NCBI GenBank assembly: GCA_008704415.1
Contig: VXIS01000149.1
Span: 43,842 to 107,841 of the forward strand
Source of the DNA: Sphaerosporella brunnea
Taxonomy: Eukaryota > Ascomycota > Pezizomycetes > Pezizales > Pyronemataceae
Reading direction: 5' to 3'
Length of the DNA stretch: 64,000 bases
This document shows, one piece after another, positions 11,395 through 21,237 of this stretch. The first letter of the stretch is position 1. Every line of letters begins with the position of its first letter. Below the pieces are notes generated by a model. That model was not told the DNA's origin and searched no databases. It was given only the letters and a program-made list of their open reading frames with translations. The translations under genes were made by a program, and so were the position numbers.

Positions 11395-12633
11395 GCCCCC
11401 CCAGGACGATGCTTTTCGAGATCGAGAAATCTCACTTTGCTTTTGGAATTGGTGGGGCGATGCAGGCCGAGCGAGCCCTTGAAAATTGTCTGTCGCCGCC
11501 TGTGTCCGTGAGTCGCAGCAGCAGCAAGCAGCGATCCGCCGCCTCCAAATCATGGGCGGGGGCGGTCCAATTCTGCAGCAGGGATCGTTTAGGATGGACG
11601 GAGGCCACACTCGCATGCAGAGGGATTGGCTGGCGGGAATTAACTGCTGGTTGGTTGGATCCGAACTGCCGAACGAAGAACAAACAGACGAATTGAGTGG
11701 CTGATTGATTGTTTGTGCATTGTCATCTGAAAGTGTTCGGTGAGCGCAGGGGGTTGGTTGGTTGGAGGTGACTTTTTGTTTACCCCCCTCGTCGAGCTCG
11801 AAACAACGGTCTGGCGTGCTGCCCTGGCTTTCTCCGTGCCACAACATGGTTTCTAATTGAACAGCTCCTCGTTTAGGGTGCATAGTCTCACCAGAAAGGC
11901 CCCCTTACCAACCTTAATGCATGTCCCGAGACTATCCGTCCTCTGCATGACCAGATCGTGAAGGCGATTATGCCCGTGCTTTCATCGTCACTGCACAGGC
12001 ATTTGCTGCGGCAAACGGTGAAGGAGAATTCGTGATTTAAGAGGATGATTGCGATGTTGAGTGTGGAGTATGGCGCTAACAAACGCGCTCCGCTCCCTCA
12101 ATTGATCCGCCCCCAGCCTTGGGGCCCGCTTCTCCGTAGCCCACGTGTGATAGCAGTTACAAGCACTGCTAGACTCTAGAGTAACCCCTAGGTGGAGTAA
12201 GTGTAGTCGGGCGGTCATGTTCAAAAGAAGGAACTTCGGTCGGCAGCCTTCTCGACCGTTGTGATCCGTGTCGCGTTACGCCACCTACTCGATGTGTTCC
12301 ACAGCTCATGACTCCCAGATAGCAGCGCGATACAATCTGCCTCACGACGCCCGTCTATGTTCTGAGATAAGTACCTATTCGTCATCAGGCAAGGCAGCAC
12401 AGCGTCATAAGCCTAAGCCACGCAGCGGGCCTCCATCCATCCATAGGTAGCACGAGTATAACTTCCAACAGCTCGCTTTTTGGAACACATCAAATAGCTT
12501 TTCCCGGTCAGCTTATATATATATATATACACACATATCCCATGAAACTTCCCCTCAAATGCGAACACCCGCGGCCTGGGGAGATTACGTCTTATTATAT
12601 GAAGTCTGTAGAGTACGCAGAGCCGGCAGAGAC

Positions 12634-12665
<32 letters not shown>
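12634..12665 (+). repeat. (GGCT)n microsatellite, second array
   Basis: About eight GGCT tetramers, followed directly by a short (GATA)n run at 12667-12678. Confidence 0.95.
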
Positions 12666-13816
12666 CGATAGATAGATAGGCAGAAAATAAGGCGTCCCAC
12701 GGCCTGATCCGTAATGTTGACAATGTAGGGCCCCTCCAGCTGAACTGCGGCCCGCCGAGGTGCCTCCTCCCTCCCTTCCGTGCCAGGATATATTCTTGGG
12801 ACTTTCTGACGACGACGATCGATGTTGTGTTTGGGCAAGTTATGTCTTGATGCCAACATCATTGGCAGGCAGGAAGGCAGGCAGCACGGGGTCATCGCCA
12901 GATAGTTATCCGCCAACAGCAACAACAGAAACAACGCAGTTTAAATTCCTGCCACCCAGATGATTTCCTTTCCGCGTTCACAGGCTACTGTACGAGTAGG
13001 TAGCCAGCCGGACCTCGCCGCGTTTGTGGCCTATCAAGTCTTCTCGCGCGGTAGCCGCCGGGTGCAATTTCCCAGATCTTCACTAGGAGGCGTGCCAAAT
13101 GTTACACACATACACACACACACACACGGCACTGCGCAGGTAGGTACCTGACTTTTTTCCACGCTCTTGCCATGAGAATAGAGAATAGAGTAGAAGTACC
13201 ACGGCAAATATCCCGACTTCCCGAGATGTTGGCCCACCTGCAGTCAATGTATCGAAAAAAAAAAAAAAAAAAAAGGTTTGATCATCATGCGGATGCGGGG
13301 CGGCTACATTTCCATTTCCATCCGGGCAAACTTCTTCTTGTAGTTGTTTGTGTCCCACCTTTTCACCGACTTCCAGCCCTGGATAGATAGAGATAAGTAG
13401 ATACATCATCATCACACATAGTACTTAAGTAGACATCAAAAAAAAAAACCTCACCCCACACGACGAGCACGAGGTATGATGTGTGATGTAGACGAGCCAG
13501 GTTGGGATAAAACAGCAATTGAAGCTGTTTCTCAACAACACAACCACAAAGAAAGAGTTGGTCAAACTCATAGGCCGGCAAGAGAACAAACAACCAAGGC
13601 AACTTCACCAACCCGTTAACGGGTTTTTGTGGTGGTGGTGATATCGAGAGGGTTGGTATAGAAACTGCGAGCATGTACTGGCACCTGGCTCGCTTCCCCA
13701 CGTCTACTTTATCACATCCCTCAACCAGCCAGCCTTCCATCGGCATCTGACATAACCCCCGATCACCCGATCTCCTGGTATCCTGACACTTACTCAATCT
13801 CAGATAGCTGCCTCTC

Positions 13817-14106
13817 TATCCCAGCATCAGCCCTACCCCCCCCCCCCCGGGTGACGAATGTCAACCTTACGCTTGCGCCTCTTCGTGGGACGGCCATGAG
13901 GACCTATCATGTCTCCCAACCAGGCGGTGTGCTCTGGACAGAGCGCAGTAATTTCCACCTCACCAAGCGCCTCCTTCAGCTATGCTCGCACTCTGAATGT
14001 GCACTCTTTGGCCCACCAACCAACAAGATTAATGAGCTTCTGTGATTTCATCAAACATCAAAGTTAAGTTGCCGGCTACTGGCTTTCTTAAACATCGTAA
14101 AGGATG
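13817..14106 (+). repeat. unclassified dispersed repeat, copy B
   Basis: This is an inverted match to 3555-3902. It begins TATCCCAGCATCAGCCCTA, runs through a poly(C) tract (absent as a long run in copy A) and GGGTGACGAAT, and ends near AAAGGATG. It lacks a block of roughly 80-90 bp present in copy A. It ends about 115 bp before the MDM35 start codon, so it may supply part of that gene's promoter. Confidence 0.75.
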
Positions 14107-14221
14107 ACATATTTCTTCACGAACGTGGTAGGTAAGGTGCGTAGGAGTCCCCGGCCTGGCCCTACACCACCAACACCACGCGCCGCCCCATATCTCCATT
14201 AGCCTCACAAAAAAGCCCGAC

Positions 14222-14688
14222 ATGTCCGCCTCCCTCGCGCCTGTAAGTATATCTCCAACTATCCATCCATCATCACCACAATGATGTCGCTCCCTCTCAA
14301 AACGCAGCGCTTCTCCGAGTTCTTCAGAGTAGCCACTAACGACGTGGTTCCGTGCCAGGAGTGTTCTGAGCGCAAAGAGCGCTACGATACGTGTTTCATC
14401 AACTGGTATTCCGAGAGTATGTCATGCCCCCCCCCCCCCCAAAAAAAAAATAATAAAAAAAAAAATAATAATAAAAAAAAAAAAATGCTGACGCTGGTTT
14501 GGCTTTGGCTAGAGTACCTCCGCGGCAGCACCACGCCCTCGCCCGAATGTGAAGCCCTCTTTAAGGACTACAAGACTTGCTTGAATAAGGCACTGAAAGA
14601 GAAGGGAATCTACGACATGATTGAGGAAGCGCGGAAGACGTCGCCGAATGGAGGAGGCGGAGGCGCAATGGCGACGGGTGGCGCGTAA
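14222..14688 (+). CDS. MDM35: Mdm35-type twin CX9C mitochondrial intermembrane-space protein
   Basis: Three exons (14222-14242, 14359-14416, 14513-14688) give 84 aa starting MSASLAPECSERKERYD. Two CX9C motifs are present: C-SERKERYDT-C, and C-EALFKDYKT-C followed by LNKALKEKG. This pattern and length are those of Mdm35/TRIAP1. That protein binds Ups1/Ups2 (PRELI-type) lipid-transfer proteins in the mitochondrial intermembrane space and is imported through Mia40-dependent disulfide formation. The first exon encodes only seven residues. Intron 2 begins GTATGT and contains long C and A homopolymers. The C-terminus is Gly/Ala-rich. The gene is convergent with the YOS1-like gene, whose stop lies about 85 bp away. 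Confidence 0.9.
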
Positions 14689-14773
14689 GCTTAGAGGCGA
14701 TGACATACTGTGTGTTGGAGTACCGTATTATTTCGTTCAAAAGGCTGGCTTCGAGTCCCCCCGGCTCCAACTC

Positions 14774-15063
14774 TCAAAACACGAAGGCAGAAAGTAACTT
14801 ACTTCTCGTCAACAGCCTCGTCGTACTAACTAGATTGACAATCTTCCCCTTGACGCTGAGGTCCTGGCCATTTGCGCCGAATGCGGGCTCGGGTTGCTGC
14901 GCGGCCGCCCACCCGATGTGTGCTAGGAAACGGTCGTCGCTGAGGATTGTGATGGCGTTGACAATTAGAACGATCACTGTGCTTCCCTCGTTAGCTTCAT
15001 TCTTAATTGATTCTGGGGGAGGAGAGGAGGACTCTTGATCAGTGGAATTAGGCTGAAGAGCAT
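14774..15063 (-). CDS. YOS1: Yos1-like ER-Golgi transport protein, apparently without its C-terminal membrane segment
   Basis: Exon 1 (15033-15063) encodes MLFSLIPLIK and joins exon 2 (from 14976) to give the N-terminal Yos1/IER3IP1 signature: an uncleaved hydrophobic helix, LIVNAITIL, then SDDRFLAHIGW, and later SVKGKIVNLVSTTRLLTR. Yos1 is a subunit of the Yip1-Yif1 complex needed for COPII vesicle transport. The 56-nt intron has a good CTAAC branch site but a poor donor (GTCCTC). The family normally continues after the TLLR/TLMR stretch with about 18 hydrophobic residues. Here the frame instead reads SKLLSAFVF and stops, giving 77 aa. A strong GTAAGT sits exactly at that point (14802), so a third exon is possible, but I found no hydrophobic exon downstream. 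Confidence 0.7.
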
Positions 15064-15129
15064 TTTGGCGGCGGACTGTGTTTCTTTCTTTTGGGGAGTG
15101 GGTTCTTTTGGCGCACGTGGTGAGGAGGG

Positions 15130-15588
15130 TTGACGTGTCAGCTCTTAGATGTCGCGTTTAAGCTTTGCGTCCCCCCAGCACAACAAAACATTGCACCTCC
15201 CCCAGCCGTGACCTTAAATTCCGTGGGGGTACTTTCCCGACTTCCACAGCCGACAGTCGAAGACCTCGAGCTCACGCCCGCGCACTCCTCAACGTTCCAC
15301 GCCGATCAGCACAAGCGGCCTCGCTCTTCTACGACCGCGATTATTGCCAGCTCACCGTCTCCTCCAGCACGCGTTCATTACCAGGCTACGCTTCTTCGTT
15401 CCACCGCCGCCGCCGCAGAGCCCTCCGCGCCGTTCAGCAGCGTAATGAGCCGCTTCGACCGCCGCAGGTATAAGCTCATCACCCCCGAGACCGAGCTCGC
15501 ACGCTGGTTTGAGCATAGTGGCGAGGAGTTTGCGGCTGTGACGGATGCGCCAAGACGCTTCGTGTTAGGAGGGAGGAGGCCGAAGTAG
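15130..15588 (+). CDS. possible hypothetical protein, 152 codons
   Basis: This open frame has a Pro/Ser-rich N-terminal part and a more structured end (MSRFDRRRYKLITPETELARW). The family is not recognised. It would be divergent from YOS1 with only about 65 bp between the starts. The real start may be the internal Met before SRFDRRR. A G run at about 15600 and a poly(T) run of about 34 nt at 15652-15685 follow it. Confidence 0.22.
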   Translation: MTCQLLDVAFKLCVPPAQQNIAPPPAVTLNSVGVLSRLPQPTVEDLELTPAHSSTFHADQHKRPRSSTTAIIASSPSPPARVHYQATLLRSTAAAAEPSAPFSSVMSRFDRRRYKLITPETELARWFEHSGEEFAAVTDAPRRFVLGGRRPK

Positions 15589-15649
15589 AGAAGGGGATTG
15601 GGGGGGGGGGGGCAAGGGAGAAAGGGGTGTTCAGTCAACACTGGGTTTT

Positions 15650-15687
<38 letters not shown>

Positions 15688-16386
15688 CTTTGCGGGTTAA
15701 GCGACCGTTCGGCGACGGGCTGCGGCCGCGGCGGGCGGCGGAGCTAACATAGCTTCCCAGCGCGCAAGCGAGATGAGAACGGAGAACAACGCATCAGGAG
15801 GTGGTTTCTTTTTGCGGCTTGGGTGCATGTGTGCGGGCGGTACACACAAGCGCACACGCACGGATGTTTCAATCCTGATTGACATCATAACGGTGGTTGG
15901 ACGATACCGATGGGATGGAGATGCGACCGACTGTTACATACTACAGGCCGTGAATTAAAAAGCCCTACCCGATGCTTGTTCGCCTTGCGGCAACGGCTGA
16001 AGCGTTTTCGTTTGGGTGTGCTCATATGGGCGTGGTTGCCTTGCACGCAAAAACGCAAGATGGATCGGATTATCTAGAGTAGATGAAAGTGGCGAAGGGG
16101 GAGAAAAAAAAAGGGGGGTAGAATGTCAGTTGCTTTTTCACACGAGATGCTATGAGATGAGACATCCAGACTGGTGTCGCAGATCTCAGGAGGTGAATGG
16201 CCATAACCATGTAATCATGCGGGTATTATTATGCTACCATGCGTGAAGAAGAAGTACAGAACTTTTGTATAGACATGTCATCGTTTGATTATCACCCCAT
16301 AAGGGATGATAATCCAGTATTAGGTATATCACATCACTCGCTCGCCGTAGACGATAGATGCGTATTCGCAATCGCCGCACTACCGT

Positions 16387-17414
16387 CTACTCAGAGTCCT
16401 TGCCCGCCTTAGCACCAACAACGTTGACAGTGACGCTTCCATCCTTTTCGCGTTTGAGACGGAGCATGTTGAGCAATTCCTCGGAGTTGAACTTGTCGCC
16501 AAAGTCCTGCTCCACACGGGAGATGGCCTTCTGGAGGGTGACGGGGCGGCCAGTCTTGAACTGCTCCAAGAACGCCTCGGCCGTAGCAGAGGAGTACTGA
16601 GGACCCTTTTTGGCACCCTCGGTCTCCTTCTTGTCCTTCTTGTCCTTCTTGGACTTCTTGGCGGGGGGCTCTGTGGCCTCAGCAGGAATGTCAGACTCAG
16701 TGGAAGCCTCAGTGGGCTTGCGCTTCTTGTCCTTCTTGGAGGCCTCCTTCTTCTCCTTAGCGGCAGGCGCCTCGGGCTCGGCGTCCTTGGGGGTCTCTGC
16801 AACCTTCTCAGCCTCCTTAGACTTCTTGTCCTTTTTGGACTTTTTGTCCTTCTTGGGGGCCTCCTTCTCCTCAGCAGCAGGCACCTCGGGCTCGGCCTCC
16901 TTGGAAGCCTCCTCAGGACCCTCCTCCTTCTTGTCCTTCTTGTCCTTCTTCTCCTTCTTAGCCTTCTTCTCCTTGGGGGCCTCCTCGGCGTTGGCGTCGG
17001 CGTCCTTCATCTCGGCATCCTCAGCCGGAGCAGGCGCAGGCGCGGCCTCCTTCTTCCGCTGCTGAGCCTTCTTACCCTTATCGGGGCGGTAGAGGGCACC
17101 CTGATACTTCTGTTCTTCGCTGATACAGCTCTGTGAAGTGAAGCGGGAAGATGTCAGCCGTCGCTCAACGTGGCGGGGTGTGGTGGCACGCACAGTATGA
17201 GTGCGGTAATTGGTACCCTGGAAGGTAGTAGAGCAGTCGATGCAGGTGAAGGTGGCGCTGCGGCAGCGGCCCTTGTGCTGATCAAGCTTGGGCTTCTTGA
17301 CGACGTCGTTGCAGGCTTCGCAGTTGACTGTTTACCGCGCCGCCGACCACATTAGTATTCGAAATTTAACTGCGCAATTGACTCAATTGAAGGGAGACAC
17401 GTACAGGACACCAT
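16387..17414 (-). CDS. LYAR-type C2HC zinc-finger nucleolar protein
   Basis: Three exons (17405-17414, 17194-17327, 16387-17130) give 295 aa. The first exon is only 10 nt (ATG GTG TCC T) and joins at GTACGT/ACAG to give MVSFNCEACNDVVKKPKLDQH. The N-terminal 60 residues carry the zf-LYAR double finger (CEAC...H...C, then CIDC...H...C), followed by SCISEEQKYQGALY, a hallmark of the family. Residues about 75-225 are a Lys/Glu-rich low-complexity region with many KKDKK repeats, consistent with nucleolar localisation. The C-terminal part (AFLEQFKTGRPVTLQKAISRV, then EELLNMLRLKRE) is the conserved fungal LYAR tail. LYAR proteins act in ribosome biogenesis and rRNA transcription; the role here is inferred from family. 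Confidence 0.88.
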
Positions 17415-19594
17415 TGTGAATGAGTTTGCGGCAGGAATGTGCGTGAGTGAGATGGTGAAGGTGGGTTGTTGTGGCGGCGGTAATGACGAGGAAGGAACTC
17501 AAAAAAAAATTGGTGCGTCGTGAAAACCTCGCGACCCATGGCACGTGCCGAGAGGTTTTCAAATGCGCAGACGCGCAGCTTGACGGGATCACCAAAACAG
17601 AAAAAAACTTCATAGACGTCTAACTCTTTTACTGTTTTGCTTTGAGAAGAAAAAAAAGAAAAGAAAACAAAGATGTCGATACTCTGATCTCCCCGATTGA
17701 GAAGTCGCTCACGACATATCACCCGGGACCTGATTGTGGTGTGTTCCCATGCAACCTACTCAAAAATCTCCAATCTTGCGCAGTAGCTAGTAGCGGAGCG
17801 GTAAAAGTTGACCTTCATGTACTCGGGAAGCCAAGCTTCCGAACAGCTTCGTTCCTCCCCAGTTCGTGCGGCCGCGAAAATTCGATATACATACTTCATA
17901 TCCTGGTCTCGCCGCTCCGAACTGCCACGCTGCATCATACCTACAAACGGTCTACCTATCATGTAAGATCTATGACCAGTTCGTCTCTCGAGCCTTGCCA
18001 CTTGTCGGAGAAGGGGGTCGGTTACTATTAACAGCATGGACGCCGTCGCCGGCGTCGTCGGTGGTCATGATTCATGAAGTAAGGTGTTGACAGATGTGGC
18101 ACTCGTGGCCGTCTTGTCAAACCACCGGTAAGACCCGCCATCCCTTCCGAGCGGCGGCGTTTACGCGTGTCTGACCCAGAACTGCCGCCGATCTCGAGGA
18201 CAGCCGAATGTGTATGATCTAGACCCCTATCTACCTGCTCTATCTTAAAAGAAAAAAAAAAAAAAAAAAAACGGCTCGCTAGCCGCCGCTATGCATGCAT
18301 GTATCACGACGGACAACGTAGCTCCAGCTGGCAACCAATGACAACGCGAATTTGGGGGTTTCAGTTCCCCCGGACGGGTCGGCACCGTGATGCATAAGAA
18401 GCTTGGACCGATCCTAACTACCGCTCCGTGAGAAACTCTCGAAAGACTGAGACAGGCATGAGCCTGGACTCCATAGAATATCACTCGACTTTTCATAAGG
18501 ATGGGAGTATTCATTTTCGGATGTCTCAATAGAGCCTAGCCTGTCTGTGCACCCAAAAGGGAACGCGAAAGGTCTCAGGCTATCAGTCTAAACTGTTACT
18601 GGTATATCTTGATCATCTTGAGCTGGAAAGGTGTGATCTGTTAGGTGCAGCTTCCGTCAATCCTCTCAGCGATTGTTGAAGATTGTCTTTGCAGTGTTGA
18701 CAGCAGACGATTACTACCCTTTTCGCCATAGCAAGACCTTTTGTTCACCTTTCGCGTTCCCTTTTGAGGTTGTTTCATTTCAATAGCTTTCAGCTCGAGC
18801 GTAGTATCTTAGGTGAAAATGCATGAAACCTTTGGGGACATCAAACTACAAGATGTTTCGAAGGCGTACCTGTTTCACGCCTACCACATTTCATCGTCTT
18901 TATGCATATATGGCGTACAGCAATCAAGAGCGCCGAAAACCCTGCCGATGATCCAGTGTCTTGGTTCTAGATACACACTCAAGACGAAACCCGGCGGTTC
19001 TTGTCATTTCCGGTGGCTGTTCCTTAGGGAAAGAAGTCATATATGTTATCCTACAACCGCAATATGTCTATGGAGGGGGCATATATGGATTCACCATATC
19101 ATAGCCAAGCTCCAAACTCGCAGCCCGGAGCTTTTCTATGATATAAGCTAATCGACGTTCACCGAATCATACTCCATGATGCGGTCAAAACAAAAAACCT
19201 GATGGAGTTGATCCCTGTTACATTCTGTCATAGCAAAAGAAGTATATGCTTAAGTAAGAGGCATATATCACAAAACCGTCAAAGCTTCCTTGAAGCAGCC
19301 GGAGGGCATGGCAAACAAACCATAGATAAACGCCAAACAACAAAGCGGGAGGTCTAACCATAAGCAGCCATTTGCAGCGGGAGATACTCATGGAATCTGT
19401 AAAGCCCACAATCAACCCTACAAGTCGGCTCGAATGATTCCCAGTGGATCTCCCAAAAGTAGGATGCCCTACAACCCGCTACTACATTCCCCACCTCGCA
19501 TCCTTCGCTACCACCCCCACCCACAACCTCACTTTACAACCTCACTTTACTTCACAATCCAATCCTACAACACATAACACATACCAAATCCAGC
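17415..19594. other. spacer without a supported gene
   Basis: Several short open frames occur, but none has recognisable motifs. There is an A run at 18248-18270 and an inverted repeat at 18554/18766, listed separately. The last few hundred bases (19470-19594) are CA-rich and pyrimidine-rich and look like the 5' UTR and promoter of the RING gene. Confidence 0.5.
18554..18766. repeat. 213-bp element with 20-bp perfect terminal inverted repeats
   Basis: CAAAAGGGAACGCGAAAGGT at 18554-18573 is exactly complementary to 18747-18766. The internal 170 bp has no coding potential. The size and perfect ends suggest a MITE, but no clear target duplication is visible. Confidence 0.65.
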
Positions 19595-20020
19595 ATGTCC
19601 GGTGCCCGCGAGTTCGCGAAAGCTTTGAAGGCCAGCGGTAAGCGCCCTGAGGTAATCGACCTCTGCACGCCACGCAAGTTGTCGTACCCCAAGCCAGGCG
19701 ACATCATCATAGACCTCACAAGCGAGGAGTGTCCGATCTGTATGCGAGAGGAGGCTGACATGAGGGAGGCTACGACCCCCTGCGGTATATTCCCCCTTCC
19801 CTTCCACATACCCATTCTTCCCTCCAGAACTGTGCTGATTGTGCAAGGCCACACCTTTTGCGCCGAGTGTGCGAAAGACGCTCTGAGCAGGACTGCACTC
19901 TGCCCCCTCTGCCGTGGGCCAGTTACAGTCGAGGAGCTGGTGTATAAGGGAGGACCGCAGCCCGTGCCAGAGCAGAAGAAGAAGAAGAAGAAGAAGTATG
20001 TGAAGAAAGAGAAGAAATAG
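19595..20020 (+). CDS. small RING-finger E3 ligase with SUMO-interaction-like motifs
   Basis: Two exons (19595-19784, 19848-20020; 63-nt intron with a CTGAT branch) give 120 aa. Removing the intron restores a complete C3HC4 RING: CPIC, then PCGHTFCAEC, then CPLC. Just upstream are two hydrophobic-acidic motifs, EVIDL (about residue 19) and DIIIDLTSEE (about 36-45), the second abutting the RING. They resemble SUMO-interacting motifs and would fit a minimal SUMO-targeted ubiquitin ligase of the RNF4/Slx8 type. The tail is a Lys-rich run (KKKKKKKYVKKEKK). RING ligase activity is well supported by sequence; SUMO targeting is inference. Confidence 0.8.
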   Translation: MSGAREFAKALKASGKRPEVIDLCTPRKLSYPKPGDIIIDLTSEECPICMREEADMREATTPCGIFPLPFHIPILPSRTVLIVQGHTFCAECAKDALSRTALCPLCRGPVTVEELVYKGGPQPVPEQKKKKKKKYVKKEKK

Positions 20021-21018
20021 ACGACCAAAAAACCAGGAAAAGGGAAAGGGGATGAGATATCCCGTACGTTGGATCCAAGTTTGGTCTGTCTGTTCTGTGT
20101 TGTTGTTGGGTACGGATATTGAGGGTCTTGTGGTGGTGGTTCTGATTGTTTGTGTGGTTCTGATTGTTTGTTTGTGTGTTCAAGCGGTTCTATTTGTGTT
20201 TACTCTTTCCCCCGCTTGCCGAAACCTGCTCCGTACCCCGTGGGGAAGGATGTATTAACCATCATATGATACCCCGTCTACTGGTGCCCATCTGCTCTGA
20301 CGGCGTGAACTATGTCTCCACCACAGGCGTCTCCCGCGCTACCCTTGTTGCGTCTACTCAAGCAAGTACCTATCTACACACCCGCACATGGTACGCAAGC
20401 CACACAGGATTCCACCAGCCTCAGCAGCCGACCCGAATGAAACGGTCCTTCCCAACATTCGCCAGATATAAAGCCAGCCAGTTGCCTCCCCCCCCCCCCC
20501 CCTCTGAAAAGAAGGCAAGGCTATCAGTATTGAGGATGCCTGTTCCCGAGTTCAGGGAAGTTGTCGCCCTTCGCCGGCGAAAAAGGCAGGCGGGCTTTGA
20601 AAGAACGAGTGCTCCCCCATGAAGCTGCGTCTCCATAGAAACCGGGCGTGGCAGTGATCAACAGTCCGCCAGCTTGCGTGTTGTCTTTTGTTCGGTGGCG
20701 GGATAGACGGCGGGGTATATGGTGGATATCGATACATTATTTTTTGACGGGGTACGGAGAGAGCCGTTTTTACCTCCCCTCGGCCCCCCAGCCACGGCTC
20801 GTGCTTGTTGTGAAAAGTGGGAGGATTGTCTTTGTCTTTGTCTTTGTGGGGAAAAGATTGTGTTTCAGAAATATTTTACCCACAAGCTTAGCAATTACGA
20901 AGCTGCGGGGTTTCCATAGATAGACTACATCGTCATTCGACCAGTATATTCTATCTCATTCGATATGTACACACACACACACTCTCTCTCTCTTACACAG
21001 CGTTGACTATTCTCTCTC
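20021..21018. other. spacer between convergent genes
   Basis: No supported gene. It contains a C run at 20486-20502 and a CA/CT microsatellite at about 20970-20992. It carries the 3' UTRs of the RING gene (plus) and the WD40-cyclophilin gene (minus). Confidence 0.5.
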
Positions 21019-21202
21019 TTACATGATCGTTATGCTAACGATCTTGATGTCATCTTCCGGCTTGTCCTTGTGAGTTCTGACGTTCTCGATCTTGCGGATC
21101 ACGTCCAGCCCCTGCGTCGCTCTTCCAAAGATAGTGTGTTTGTTATCCAACCAGGGCTACCCACACTGTCCGTCAGTTCCGTTCCACATAGCGTAACGTA
21201 GC

Positions 21203-21237
<35 letters not shown>

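Larger units (their letters stand above)
9916..13816. other. gene-poor spacer rich in microsatellites
   Basis: No well-supported gene was found in about 3.9 kb. It contains G-rich and (GGGT)-like runs at 10249-10268 and 10455-10495, (GGCT)n at 10570-10621, and (ATA)n near 10866-10880. Further along are (TA)n near 12517-12530, a second (GGCT)n at 12634-12665, (CA)n near 13108-13126, and A/T or A runs at 13256-13274. Part of it must hold the promoter and 5' UTR of the transcription factor. A weak 70-codon candidate is listed separately. Confidence 0.6.

Noticed and set aside
14740..14775. tRNA-like stretch GGCTTCGAGTCCCCCCGG
   Set aside because: The TTCGAGT resembles a T-loop, but the stem does not pair and no 5' acceptor half or D-arm lies upstream.
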